Assembly (NCBI GenBank): GCA_945889235.1
Contig: CAMDBK010000017.1
Location: 1-21,579, forward strand
Reading direction: 5' to 3'
Length of the DNA: 21,579 nt
DNA from: Chitinophaga pinensis
GTDB taxonomy: Bacteria > Bacteroidota > Bacteroidia > SXHM01
Position 1 is the first letter of the stretch, and each line of letters begins with the position of its first letter. The notes beneath the pieces are model-generated. The model saw only the letters and a program-made list of their open reading frames with translations, searched no databases and had not been told where the DNA came from. The translations under genes and the position numbers were made by a program. Shown here piece after piece: positions 6,130 to 14,710 of this stretch.

Positions 6130-7557
6130 TTAATAAGTGCCGCCATACAGCACAATAATTTTTGCGGTGCGGGCTTGTGAGTCACCTGAATTAATGGTCC
6201 ATATGTAGGAGCAGCCCGAACGTACTTCGGGCACATTTATATTTACTCCGTAAAGTGTAATACCGTTTTCTGAGGCCAGGCGGTCGAAGCTGACCTTATT
6301 GAATTCATGGTCTTCAATATCATTTGACCTGCGCACCAAGCTGACTTCAATGTCACTGATTTTAAACGATGAAATATTGTCTTCCACTAAAACAAGGATC
6401 TTCCTGTAGCTCTCACTGCAACTGGCACTGCACTGTCCAGGTGAGCCCGAGGCAAAACCTACATTAAATGATTCGTTTACCAGCCAGCCTTTTTGCTTTT
6501 GTGAGGCAACAATTGCAGCTGCCGCATCATCCAATGCAGAGGATGAAGAGCCGGAATTGTTTTGATAACCCTTAGCTGCTTCTTGCTCCTTAACTCCCTT
6601 ATCAAAATCTTCCCAGAACGTATCCAGTTTTTTCATAATTGAATCCTTCCATGCGGCTTCATCAACTACTATGGGGGCAACAAGGTCCTCATCACGCACT
6701 ACTTTTGGGTAGCCGTTAGCACTTTTGGTTGCAGCCGGCTCCTGGAAAACTCCTTGTTTCCATTGCCCTTCAACTATCAGGGTGCCATCGGCTGTTGTTT
6801 CTTTTCCATAACCTTCTCTCTTCCCCGCTTTAAAAATTCCGGTAAAAATGTGGCCGTCTTTCACGTTTTTAATTGAACCTATTCCGTTCGTAAGTCCGTT
6901 CTTATAATCTCCGGTGTATATAAACTCATCTCCATCCACAAAATACCTCACCTCTCCTTTGCCCGAGTATTCATTATTTAAAAATTCGCCCAGGTAGTAG
7001 CAGGGCATTCCGTCTTCAACGTAATAATACAAGCCTTCTTTTCTGTGACTGTTTTCAAATTCACCAAAAAAAGCTGATGTGGCATCATAAACATGATACA
7101 CGTAACCATTCACGCCATCATTGCTGTAATATATCCAGCCATCATCGTTGGTTAACGGGGTTTTATGCTCATCAAAAAAGATCATGTATTTATAAGCCTT
7201 GTAAGAAGCAGTAATAAATCCAGCTTTTTTCATCACCACTTCCTGCTGTGTTTTATCCTCGTGCTCCACCAGAATTTTGATGTTTACCCCCATTGGTATT
7301 TTAAATTTTTCGGTAAGCGCATCCGCTGTAATACCCGAAAGCGATACATCATTTATTTTCAGCATCCGGTCATTAGACTTTATACCGGCAAGGTAGGCAG
7401 GGCTACCTAACATTGCACTTTCTGCAATGGGGAAACCGCCTGCGGGGTCAATCTTGTAAGCTATTCCCAGAATTCCCGTTGTGTTGAATTCAACCTGTGC
7501 AAACACTAAATTGCAGCAAGTTACAAATGATAAAAGCGGCAGAATTCGTTTTAGCAT
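6130..7557 (-). CDS. Exported PDZ and MORN-repeat protein
   Basis: A 475-residue protein with a signal peptide (MLKRILPLLSFVTCCNLVFAQ). A PDZ-like domain at about residues 25-112 has the ILGIAY strand, the loop SPAYLAGIKSNDRMLKIND and VNIKILVEH. At about residues 175-275 lie several MORN-type repeats with the Y-x-G-x-x-x-x-G pattern: YLGEFLNNEYSGKGEVRY, YTGDYKNGLTNGIGSI, FTGIFKAGKREGYGKE. A Ser/Ala/Glu-rich linker follows, then a C-terminal beta domain with a CSASC cysteine pair. PDZ domains bind peptides and MORN repeats often mediate membrane or protein contacts, so a periplasmic scaffold is possible; function is unknown. No protease catalytic domain is visible. It is divergent from the gene at 7646. 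Confidence 0.8.
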   Translation of the reverse strand: MLKRILPLLSFVTCCNLVFAQVEFNTTGILGIAYKIDPAGGFPIAESAMLGSPAYLAGIKSNDRMLKINDVSLSGITADALTEKFKIPMGVNIKILVEHEDKTQQEVVMKKAGFITASYKAYKYMIFFDEHKTPLTNDDGWIYYSNDGVNGYVYHVYDATSAFFGEFENSHRKEGLYYYVEDGMPCYYLGEFLNNEYSGKGEVRYFVDGDEFIYTGDYKNGLTNGIGSIKNVKDGHIFTGIFKAGKREGYGKETTADGTLIVEGQWKQGVFQEPAATKSANGYPKVVRDEDLVAPIVVDEAAWKDSIMKKLDTFWEDFDKGVKEQEAAKGYQNNSGSSSSALDDAAAAIVASQKQKGWLVNESFNVGFASGSPGQCSASCSESYRKILVLVEDNISSFKISDIEVSLVRRSNDIEDHEFNKVSFDRLASENGITLYGVNINVPEVRSGCSYIWTINSGDSQARTAKIIVLYGGTY

Positions 7558-7587
7558 ACGAAGTGATTTTGTTTGTAAATGTAATTA

Positions 7588-7619
7588 TTTACCAATATCC
7601 TAAAATTCATGTAGGTTTG
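7588..7619 (+). promoter_or_regulatory. Predicted promoter for the exported protein/SDR pair
   Basis: A perfect -7 TAGGTTTG (7612-7619) is preceded after 20 bases by TTTA (7588-7591), one mismatch from the -33 TTTG. The start codon at 7646 lies 26 bases downstream of the -7 box. Confidence 0.55.
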
Positions 7620-7645
7620 TTGTCCAACCCCAAAAATCTAAAAAC

Positions 7646-8275
7646 ATGAAGTTATTAATTACACCCATAATACTTTTAATGGTTTTTGTTACAAAACCTG
7701 TTCTTGCTCAGCCCACTCAGGAATATGATATTCTGAAAGGAAGCACACTCGTTTCTATGGTAGGAACAACCAATATTTATGAAGTGGATTTTAACGGAAC
7801 CAAATACGACTTTATTGTATCTGTTACCGAGAACCATTCAGAAAAAGGAATTGGATTTGATTACCAAATGACCAACGCAAATAAAACCGCAGGAACTGTT
7901 TTTATGAGTGTGGAGGCAAGAAAAAATGCGCACATGCAAAACAATTATTTCAGCGGAGGCGAAATGGATTTAACTGACATGACTACCGTTTGGATAAGCG
8001 ATGAAGTATATGATGAACTGGAGAAAAAAGGTGAATCAAAAATATCAACCTATGGCGGTGAAACCTGGATTGTGTTAAAACGCAAATACTATAACTATGA
8101 TTTTCCTATATTGACAAAAGCCGGAATGAAAGCCGAATTCGGTTACATGTATTGCGAAACCGATGACGGCAGTGCAAAATACTGGATACAAACTGGAGGG
8201 AATCCCATTATTCTGAAAATGGATTTAGGCTGGTCAATTACCTACAAACAATTTAAAATGGTGGGAGAAGAGTAA
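7646..8275 (+). CDS. Exported protein of unknown function
   Basis: A 209-residue protein with a clear signal peptide (MKLLITPIILLMVFVTKPVLAQ, cleavage likely after LAQ or before it). The mature part is predicted mostly beta: YEVDFNGTKYDFIVSV and GETWIVLKRKYYNYDF, with many aromatic residues. I recognise no domain. A predicted promoter lies just upstream. The stop TAA shares one base with the ATG of the downstream SDR gene, so the two are translationally coupled. That pairing of an exported protein with a cytosolic dehydrogenase is not explained by either sequence. Confidence 0.8.
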   Translation: MKLLITPIILLMVFVTKPVLAQPTQEYDILKGSTLVSMVGTTNIYEVDFNGTKYDFIVSVTENHSEKGIGFDYQMTNANKTAGTVFMSVEARKNAHMQNNYFSGGEMDLTDMTTVWISDEVYDELEKKGESKISTYGGETWIVLKRKYYNYDFPILTKAGMKAEFGYMYCETDDGSAKYWIQTGGNPIILKMDLGWSITYKQFKMVGEE

Positions 8276-9123
8276 TGCAAAACAAAAACGTATTGATTAC
8301 AGGTGCCACAGCCGGCATTGGCTTTGAAACAGCAAAGGCGCTGGCAAAAAAAGGAGCTAATATTTATATTGTTGGACGCAACAAAGAAAAAGCACAGAAA
8401 GCAGTTGACGAAATTATTGCTGCTACAGGAAATAAAAACGTTTCGTTTTTTATTGCCGATCTCTCCTCACAAAAAGAAGTGCGCAGGTTAGCCGATGAAG
8501 TAAAAGCAAAACTGGAAAGATTAGATGTCCTGATTAATAATGCAGGCGGTGTTTTTCAGCAACATCAGCTTTCTGTTGATGGCATTGAAATGACTTTAGC
8601 AAACAATCATCTGAGTTATTTTTTGCTCACTAATTTATTGTTGGATTTGTTGAAGAAATCAGCACCGTCACGCATTGTAATTGTTGCCTCACATTCGCAT
8701 TACAGCGGCAAATTTAATTTTGACGATATGGAAATGAACCACGGCTACAACATTATGAAAGCCTATGAGCGTTCAAAACTCGGCAATGTTTTGTTTATGA
8801 TGGAACTTTCCGAACGATTGAAAGGAACAGGAGTTACCGTAAACTCTCTGCATCCGGGTGTGGTAAAAACCGGTATAGCCGGAAAAAACACCGGTAAAAT
8901 AGTGCAATGGGCCTGGAAGGTTTTTGAAATTTATCAGGGTGCAATCAGTTCTGAAGACGGAGCAAAAACTTCCATCTACCTTGCCTCATCACCCGAAGTA
9001 GAAGGCGAAAGCGGAAAGTATTATGACCTCTGCAAACACAAATGGCACTCACGCTATTCACAAACCGAAGGACTGAAAGAGAAGCTGTGGGAAGTAAGTG
9101 CAAAGTTTACCGGCTTAGCCTGA
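8275..9123 (+). CDS. SDR family NAD(P)-dependent oxidoreductase, retinol-dehydrogenase-like
   Basis: A 282-residue classical short-chain dehydrogenase. The cofactor-binding motif TGATAGIG is at residues 9-16 and GRN follows the second strand, which favours NADP(H). The NNAG structural motif lies in LDVLINNAGGVF. The catalytic Tyr164 and Lys168 form YERSK, preceded by the Ser-containing strand IVIVASHSHYSG. SLHPGVVKTGIAG follows, as in the RDH11-14 and WWOX-like subgroup. The substrate is unknown; relatives act on aliphatic alcohols, aldehydes or ketones. All catalytic residues are present and the length is typical. It starts within the stop codon of the exported-protein gene (TAATG) and shares its promoter. 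Confidence 0.93.
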   Translation: MQNKNVLITGATAGIGFETAKALAKKGANIYIVGRNKEKAQKAVDEIIAATGNKNVSFFIADLSSQKEVRRLADEVKAKLERLDVLINNAGGVFQQHQLSVDGIEMTLANNHLSYFLLTNLLLDLLKKSAPSRIVIVASHSHYSGKFNFDDMEMNHGYNIMKAYERSKLGNVLFMMELSERLKGTGVTVNSLHPGVVKTGIAGKNTGKIVQWAWKVFEIYQGAISSEDGAKTSIYLASSPEVEGESGKYYDLCKHKWHSRYSQTEGLKEKLWEVSAKFTGLA

Positions 9124-9270
9124 AACACATTGCCTTTGTTGGCTTGTCTTTAACACACCATTAACAAAGAAAAAGAAATAAAAAGAAATTTTACAACAAT
9201 AATAACAAATGAAATTACATATTAACTTTAAAAAAATCCCGGTCTGAGTAATGGGGTACAACAGTTAAAA

Positions 9271-9909
9271 TTATTTTTCGTCAAGCTTATAAACACCGGA
9301 TACATCTTCCATCCCATCCATCAATACTTTCAGGTCTTTAATAATACCGGTTCCAAGATCATAAACCCAGCCATGAATAGATGGGCTCCTGTGGTTTTGC
9401 CATGAATTTTGAATGATAGAAGTCTGGCTTAGGCCATGCACCTGTTCCATTACATTAAGCTCAATAAATCGATTTGCCCGCTGAGTTTCATCTGTGATAG
9501 CATTCAATTCGCTTCTGTGTTTGTCATAAACATCTTTGATATTGCGCAGCCAGTTATCAAGAAGTCCAAATTGCCTATTGCCCATAGCAGCCAGAACACC
9601 TCCGCAGCCATAATGCCCGCAAACAATAACATGTTTTACATGCAACACATTTACCGCATAATCAAGTACGCTGAGCATGTTCATATCGGTATGCACAACC
9701 ATGTTGGCAATATTGCGGTGCACAAATACTTCGCCCGGCTGGGTACCGGTAATTTCATTAGCAGGTACACGGCTGTCTGAGCAGCCTATCCAAAGGTATT
9801 CCGGTGACTGTATCCCCAGCAACCTGGTAAAAAAATCCGGGTCGTTACCCAGCATTTTGTTAACCCACTTTTTATTGTTCTCAAGTAGTTTCAGATACGA
9901 TTCTTCCAT
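9271..9909 (-). CDS. can: Beta-class carbonic anhydrase
   Basis: A 212-residue cytosolic zinc enzyme that interconverts CO2 and bicarbonate, supplying bicarbonate for carboxylases and pH control. Zinc ligands and active-site residues are intact: Cys43, Asp45 and Arg47 in CSDSR, His99 and Cys102 in GHYGCGG. The HRNIAN segment (64-69) and LGTGIIKDL near the C-terminus also fit the clade that includes E. coli Can. Length is typical (about 210-220). It is monocistronic and convergent with the SDR gene, with a candidate promoter on the minus strand near 9965. The symbol is given by family; orthology to E. coli can is probable, not proven. Confidence 0.95.
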   Translation of the reverse strand: MEESYLKLLENNKKWVNKMLGNDPDFFTRLLGIQSPEYLWIGCSDSRVPANEITGTQPGEVFVHRNIANMVVHTDMNMLSVLDYAVNVLHVKHVIVCGHYGCGGVLAAMGNRQFGLLDNWLRNIKDVYDKHRSELNAITDETQRANRFIELNVMEQVHGLSQTSIIQNSWQNHRSPSIHGWVYDLGTGIIKDLKVLMDGMEDVSGVYKLDEK

Positions 9910-9961
9910 TGTGATTTTTTAATTATGCAGCAAGTTTTTGAATACATGAACTTTCAAAGCG

Positions 9962-9969
9962 CAAAAATA
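9962..9969 (-). promoter_or_regulatory. Candidate -7 element for carbonic anhydrase
   Basis: On the minus strand this reads TATTTTTG, a perfect TAnnTTTG match, about 50 bases before the ATG. A matching -33 element is not convincing. Confidence 0.4.
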
Positions 9970-10090
9970 CGTCAACTTCCTCAAGAATGTGAACTTTAAT
10001 ATTTTTCACCAAACCCGTTTTTACAGAGGGCTGTTTTTCCGGTTCCTGAAAAATGCTAACATTCAAGTTAATCTGACAATGAAATATTCA

Positions 10091-10098
10091 TACTTTTG
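10091..10098 (+). promoter_or_regulatory. Candidate -7 element for the cytochrome operon
   Basis: TACTTTTG matches the -7 consensus perfectly and lies 23 bases before the ATG at 10122. The -33 region is weak. It would drive the four-gene operon 10122-16090. It also argues against an upstream TTG start at 10101, which falls about where transcription would begin. Confidence 0.5.
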
Positions 10099-10121
10099 CC
10101 TTGCCTTTTCAAGGTTTTGGG

Positions 10122-11204
10122 ATGAGAAAATATTTTGCTTTAATACTTCTTTTTGTTGTTTCGTTCATTGTATTCCGTTGCAGCAACAGAAGTAATCTTC
10201 CCGTGAATGTTGATTTATCTGCACCAATTTTTCAAACACTTTCTGAATACCATTTCTTTAAAGGAAACATTGCCGAGCTTTCTCCAAACGATAGAGTTGT
10301 TCCTTACGATTTAAATACACCACTTTTTTCTGATTACGCAGAGAAGGCGCGTTTTGTCTGGATGCCCGCAGGAACTTCAGCAACGTATAACGACAGTCTT
10401 GCATTTGATTTTCCTGTAGGAACAGTGTTAATTAAAAACTTTTATTACCACAACGATTTTACCGACCAGAGCAAGGGCCGAAAAATTATGGAAACCCGTT
10501 TGCTGGTGCATACCGAAAAAGGGTGGGAGGGAAGACCATACATCTGGAATGACGAGCAAACAGAAGCCACGCTTGAAGTTGCAGGAGGAAGAAAAGATAT
10601 TTCGTGGATACACAGTGATGGAAAAAAACGTGAATTAAATTATGTAGTGCCCAACAAAAATCAGTGTAAAGGTTGTCATGAATTAGGAGGAATAATGACT
10701 CCAATTGGTCCGAAAGCAAAAAATATTAACAAAGATTTCAGTTACGGAGATAAAACAGAAAACCAGCTTGTTCACTGGGCTGCGGCAGGCTTTCTTGATT
10801 TTAAAGGAGCCCCTGAAAGTGCACCCAGACTTGCCGTTTGGAATGATGAAAAAACAGGAACACTTGACCAACGTGCCCGTGCCTGGCTTGATATAAATTG
10901 CGCGCATTGCCACAATGCAAAAGGTCCTGCAAATACTTCAGGATTATTTTTAACATCAGAAGAGTCAAATGTTACTGCAATAGGATTTTGTAAAACACCG
11001 GTTGCTGCAGGAAGAGGAGCAGGAGATTTAAAATATGATATTGTACCCGGAAAACCTGGCGAATCAATTCTTGCTTACCGTGTTGCCAGTACTGAACCCG
11101 ATGTAATGATGCCCGAGTTAGGAAGAAAAATGTTGCATCTTGAAGGGCTTAACTTAATAAGCGAATGGATTGCCAAAATGGACACAATTAATACATGTAA
11201 CTAA
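10122..11204 (+). CDS. Diheme cytochrome c lipoprotein, SO2930 family-like
   Basis: A 360-residue exported protein. The N-terminus (MRKYFALILLFVVSFIVFRCS) is a signal peptide ending at a Cys that could be lipidated, although Arg before the Cys is unusual for a lipobox. Two c-type heme motifs are present: CKGCH (182-186) and CAHCH (260-264). The order and surrounding text (LSEYHFF, PYDLNTPLFSDYA, RARAWLDINCAHCHNA, MMPELGR) match the SO2930/TIGR03806-type diheme cytochromes. Methionines near the C-terminus may supply axial ligands. It should pass electrons in the periplasm or at the outer membrane. The next gene, 12 bases downstream, is a PQQ-type sugar dehydrogenase, a natural electron donor. 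The start at 10122 is chosen over the TTG at 10101 because of the signal peptide and promoter. Confidence 0.88.
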   Translation: MRKYFALILLFVVSFIVFRCSNRSNLPVNVDLSAPIFQTLSEYHFFKGNIAELSPNDRVVPYDLNTPLFSDYAEKARFVWMPAGTSATYNDSLAFDFPVGTVLIKNFYYHNDFTDQSKGRKIMETRLLVHTEKGWEGRPYIWNDEQTEATLEVAGGRKDISWIHSDGKKRELNYVVPNKNQCKGCHELGGIMTPIGPKAKNINKDFSYGDKTENQLVHWAAAGFLDFKGAPESAPRLAVWNDEKTGTLDQRARAWLDINCAHCHNAKGPANTSGLFLTSEESNVTAIGFCKTPVAAGRGAGDLKYDIVPGKPGESILAYRVASTEPDVMMPELGRKMLHLEGLNLISEWIAKMDTINTCN

Positions 11205-11216
11205 ACCAATTATTTT

Positions 11217-13109
11217 ATGAAAAAATTACTCTACACTTTTTGTTTGTTTGTTTTATTCAACAATGTACACGCGCAAACACCTCCATCACTTACAATTACA
11301 CAATTTGCAACAGGATTTTCAATACCGGTGGGAATTGAAAACTGCGGTGACAGTCGTTTGTTTATTGTTCAGCAACGCGGACTAATCAAAATTCTGAATG
11401 CAAACGGAACTACCAACAGCGCCAATTTTCTTGACATCACTTCACTGGTTAGTTCTTCAGGAAATGAGCGTGGTTTGTTAGGTCTTACCTTTCATCCGGA
11501 TTATGCCAACAACGGCTATTTTTATGTGAACTATACGCAGGCAAGTGGAGGCGCTACCCGTGTTTCGCGCTTCTCGGTAAATCCTGCCGACCCGAATGAT
11601 GCCCTTGAAAACAGTGAAGTGGCTATTATTACGATTGCGCAACCCTACAGCAATCACAATGGCGGACAAATTCGTTTTGGCCCTGACGGTTATTTATACA
11701 TTGGTATGGGCGATGGCGGAAGTGCTGATGACCCGCAAGGCAATGGACAGAACACAGCTGCTTTGCTTGGCAAAATGTTGCGCATTGATGTTAACAATGG
11801 TTCACCTTACAGCATTCCTGCAAGCAATCCTTATTACGGAATGACCAACCCAAAACCTGAAATATGGGCAATTGGAATGCGTAATCCATGGCGCTTCAAT
11901 TTTGACCGCTGCACAGGTGATTTGTGGATTGGTGATGTAGGACAGGATATTTATGAAGAAATAGATTTTGAGCCGGCAGGCGATGCAGGAGGCAATAACT
12001 ATGGCTGGAGATGTTATGAAGGTAACAATGCCTTTAATACCAGCGGCTGCGGCAATATATCTAACTACACTTTTCCAATTTATACCTATTCGCACAGCAC
12101 ACCTAATGGGTGTTCGGTTACAGGCGGTTTTGTTTATCGTGGTGGACTTTATGGCGGTATGTTCGGCTGGTATTTGTTTACTGATTATTGCAGCGGCAGA
12201 ATTTGGGGCAGTTACCCTAACGGAAATGGCGGATTTAACACCAGTATTTTAACTACCAATACTACCATCACCAACAACCTGTCAACTTTTGGTGAGGACT
12301 ATGTTGGTGAACTTTATCTTGCCGGACAAAGCAACGGAAGAATTTATAAAATCACCGTAAGCGCTTGCTCGGCTGTGGCTTATATCTGCGGAGGCGATTT
12401 GCAGGTTTGCGAAGGTTCAGAAGTTCCGGTAACAGCTACTTACGGATTTGGAAATACCTATCAATGGTATTTAAACGAAACCGAGATTCCAAATGCAACA
12501 TCAGATAGTTATCTGGCTACAGAAGCAGGATCATATTCTGTTTCAGTATCCAATGCAGGAAATTGTTCTGCTTTATCCAATGCTGTTACCGTAACTGTTT
12601 TGCCTGCACCTTCAACATCGTTCAGCGGACTGAACGCAAACTACTGCGTTAATTATTCGCCATCTACCTTAACAGGAACACCTGCGGGTGGAACATTTTC
12701 AGGCCCTGGAGTAAGTGGCAATACATTTAATCCGGTAACTGCGGGAGCAGGAGCACACGACATTGTATATTCTTATACCGACAATAATGGCTGCACAGGT
12801 ACCGAAACACTGACAACAACTGTCAGCCTTTGCACCTCTATTGACGAAGCAATGTTAGGTAACATGAATTTGTATCCTAACCCTGCCGAAGATTTGCTGA
12901 ATATTGAGTTTTATGTTTCAGGAAAAATGGATGTTGTTATTACTATCTACAATGCAACCGGACAATTGGTAAAAGCAGAAGAGAAAACATTTGCAGGCGG
13001 AATGAATAAGGTGCAGACTAATATTTCGGCACTTGCTCCCGGAGTTTATGTTGCCGAATTGCAGGGTGAAGCAGGTAAAGAACAAAAACGTTTTGTAGTG
13101 CGTAGATGA
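11217..13109 (+). CDS. PQQ-dependent sugar dehydrogenase with T9SS sorting domain
   Basis: A 630-residue secreted protein. It has a signal peptide (MKKLLYTFCLFVLFNNVHAQ) and a six-bladed glucose/sorbosone dehydrogenase propeller at about residues 25-380. The probable catalytic His147 lies in SNHNGGQIRFGPDGYLYIG, followed by a GDGGSADDP metal-site loop and IWAIGMRNPWRF. Ig-like or PKD-like modules with paired Cys follow (about 390-540). The C-terminal sorting domain covers about 553-630 (LYPNPAEDLLNIEF to VVRR). Family members oxidise sugars or other alcohols using PQQ; the substrate is unknown. Being a T9SS cargo, it is probably surface-anchored or secreted. Together with the upstream cytochrome it suggests an extracytoplasmic oxidation chain, which is inference. 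Confidence 0.9.
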   Translation: MKKLLYTFCLFVLFNNVHAQTPPSLTITQFATGFSIPVGIENCGDSRLFIVQQRGLIKILNANGTTNSANFLDITSLVSSSGNERGLLGLTFHPDYANNGYFYVNYTQASGGATRVSRFSVNPADPNDALENSEVAIITIAQPYSNHNGGQIRFGPDGYLYIGMGDGGSADDPQGNGQNTAALLGKMLRIDVNNGSPYSIPASNPYYGMTNPKPEIWAIGMRNPWRFNFDRCTGDLWIGDVGQDIYEEIDFEPAGDAGGNNYGWRCYEGNNAFNTSGCGNISNYTFPIYTYSHSTPNGCSVTGGFVYRGGLYGGMFGWYLFTDYCSGRIWGSYPNGNGGFNTSILTTNTTITNNLSTFGEDYVGELYLAGQSNGRIYKITVSACSAVAYICGGDLQVCEGSEVPVTATYGFGNTYQWYLNETEIPNATSDSYLATEAGSYSVSVSNAGNCSALSNAVTVTVLPAPSTSFSGLNANYCVNYSPSTLTGTPAGGTFSGPGVSGNTFNPVTAGAGAHDIVYSYTDNNGCTGTETLTTTVSLCTSIDEAMLGNMNLYPNPAEDLLNIEFYVSGKMDVVITIYNATGQLVKAEEKTFAGGMNKVQTNISALAPGVYVAELQGEAGKEQKRFVVRR

Positions 13110-14695
13110 GGAAATTAGTTTTTCTGTTCTTCGTTTTTTTCTGCGCTAAACATTCGTTTGCACAGCAACAGTTTACGGTTGACTTAGAAGAAATTACGAT
13201 TCCAAATTTTCCTGCGTTGCACTCGGGAGCGCATGCCGAACTGGATGGCAAATGGATTTTTATTGGCGGAAGAAACAACGGACTTCACGGTTTTCAGACG
13301 GCAAACTCATTTCCGTTTTACGGAATTAATAACACCATTTACGTTGTTGATTTCGAAACGCAGGATATTTTTTCTTACTCCTGCGATTCACTGAGTGAGG
13401 ATATTCGTGAGGCAATTACTTCGAGCAACATGCAGTTTTATCAGGACGGCAACACGCTGTATATGCAAGGCGGTTATGGCTGGAAAGAAGCGCAACAGGA
13501 ATACATTACGTTCCCTACTTTAACAGCAATTGATTTGCCCGGATTGGTAAATGCGGTGATGAACGGAACAAGTATTACTTCCTATTTTCGTCAGGTTGCA
13601 GATGAGCAATTGGCTATTACAGGCTCACATATGCAGAAGTTGAATAACAAATTTCATATTGTGTTCGGGCATAGGTTTGATGGCACTTACAGCCATAATC
13701 AAATGGGCAATTTTTTCACGCAGACCTACAGTAATTCGTTGCGCTCGTTTACTATTAATGATGACGGAACCAATCTTTCGGTTTCCAATTTTATAGAACA
13801 AACCGACACCAATAATTTTCACCGCAGAGATTACAATTTAGTGCCGCAGATTTTTCCAAACAGAGAAGAAGGCTTTACTGCTTTTTCAGGTGTTTTTCAA
13901 AAAGGAATTGATATTCCGTATTTCACTACCATTGATATTAACAGCGGTGGGGCAAGCCATGTTCCGGGCTTTAATCAGAACTTGAGTCAGTATCACAGTG
14001 CGGTTGTCCCGCTTTATGATTCAATAGGTAATACCATGCACAGTTTATTTTTTGGTGGCATGAGCATGTACAAGTTAGACACTGTTACAAGCGCGCTAAT
14101 AACTGATTCACTGGTTCCGTTTGTGAGCACCATCAGCAAGGTAACACGCAGTGCAGAAAATACACTTGCAGAATATTTGCTGCCTGATTCGATGCCCGGT
14201 TTTTTGGGTTCCAACGCACATTTTATTTCGTTACCAACTATTGAAAAATATGGCAACAGTGTTCTTAAACTTAATTCTATAACAGGGCGCACACTTATCG
14301 GGCACATTGTTGGCGGTATTGAAAGTCCTGAAAAAAATATCAGTGAAACTGACCCGACAATTAGCATTGCCAGCGCCCGTATTTTTGAAGTATATATTGA
14401 AACGCAGCCCGATGCAGTTGCCGAAATTAAAGTGAAGGAGCCGGTAGAGCTTGTGGTGTATCCCAACCCGGCAAATGATTTTATTACGGTAGAAATAAAC
14501 GCTGCGGAAAAACAAAATGTTGAAATTATTTTACTCAACGCGCATGGCGTTGTAGTGGAAAAATACCTTTCTCAAAAATCATTTTCGGGAAGCAAAAAGC
14601 TGACTAAAAATATTGCATCCCTGCCGGCAGGGCTTTATTATGTGGCGCTGCAGACGGATAGATTCAGCAGGGCGCAAAGGCTCATTGTCAAATAA
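13106..14695 (+). CDS. Secreted kelch-like protein with T9SS sorting domain
   Basis: A 529-residue secreted protein. A signal peptide (MRKLVFLFFVFFCAKHSFAQQ) is followed by a beta-propeller-like region. Kelch-like strands recur: GKWIFIGGRNNGLHG, LYMQGGYGW, FHIVFGHRFDG, SLFFGGMSMY and IGHIVGGIES, each with paired Gly after hydrophobic residues. The last 80 residues are a T9SS type A sorting domain (VVYPNPANDFITVEI to AQRLIVK). The ATG overlaps the stop of the PQQ dehydrogenase gene (ATGA), so the two are coupled and probably exported together. Function is unknown; a surface binding or partner role for the dehydrogenase is speculative. I see no catalytic motif. Confidence 0.82.
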   Translation: MRKLVFLFFVFFCAKHSFAQQQFTVDLEEITIPNFPALHSGAHAELDGKWIFIGGRNNGLHGFQTANSFPFYGINNTIYVVDFETQDIFSYSCDSLSEDIREAITSSNMQFYQDGNTLYMQGGYGWKEAQQEYITFPTLTAIDLPGLVNAVMNGTSITSYFRQVADEQLAITGSHMQKLNNKFHIVFGHRFDGTYSHNQMGNFFTQTYSNSLRSFTINDDGTNLSVSNFIEQTDTNNFHRRDYNLVPQIFPNREEGFTAFSGVFQKGIDIPYFTTIDINSGGASHVPGFNQNLSQYHSAVVPLYDSIGNTMHSLFFGGMSMYKLDTVTSALITDSLVPFVSTISKVTRSAENTLAEYLLPDSMPGFLGSNAHFISLPTIEKYGNSVLKLNSITGRTLIGHIVGGIESPEKNISETDPTISIASARIFEVYIETQPDAVAEIKVKEPVELVVYPNPANDFITVEINAAEKQNVEIILLNAHGVVVEKYLSQKSFSGSKKLTKNIASLPAGLYYVALQTDRFSRAQRLIVK

Positions 14696-14710
14696 TAATA
14701 ACTGAGAATT

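Noticed and set aside
9124..9270. Possible terminator between the convergent SDR and carbonic anhydrase genes
   Set aside because: The best stem is CTTTGTT/AACAAAG with a 22-base loop, too weak to call.
9436..9922. Plus-strand open frames across the carbonic anhydrase gene
   Set aside because: They are shadows of a gene with intact zinc ligands and have no independent support.
10101..10121. TTG start giving a seven-residue longer cytochrome
   Set aside because: It falls at the expected transcription start of the consensus -7 box and would spoil the signal peptide; ATG at 10122 fits better.
14014..14538. Minus-strand open frame of 174 codons inside the kelch-like gene
   Set aside because: It lies antisense to a clear T9SS protein. 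Its Ser/Thr-rich composition is what reverse translation of that gene produces.
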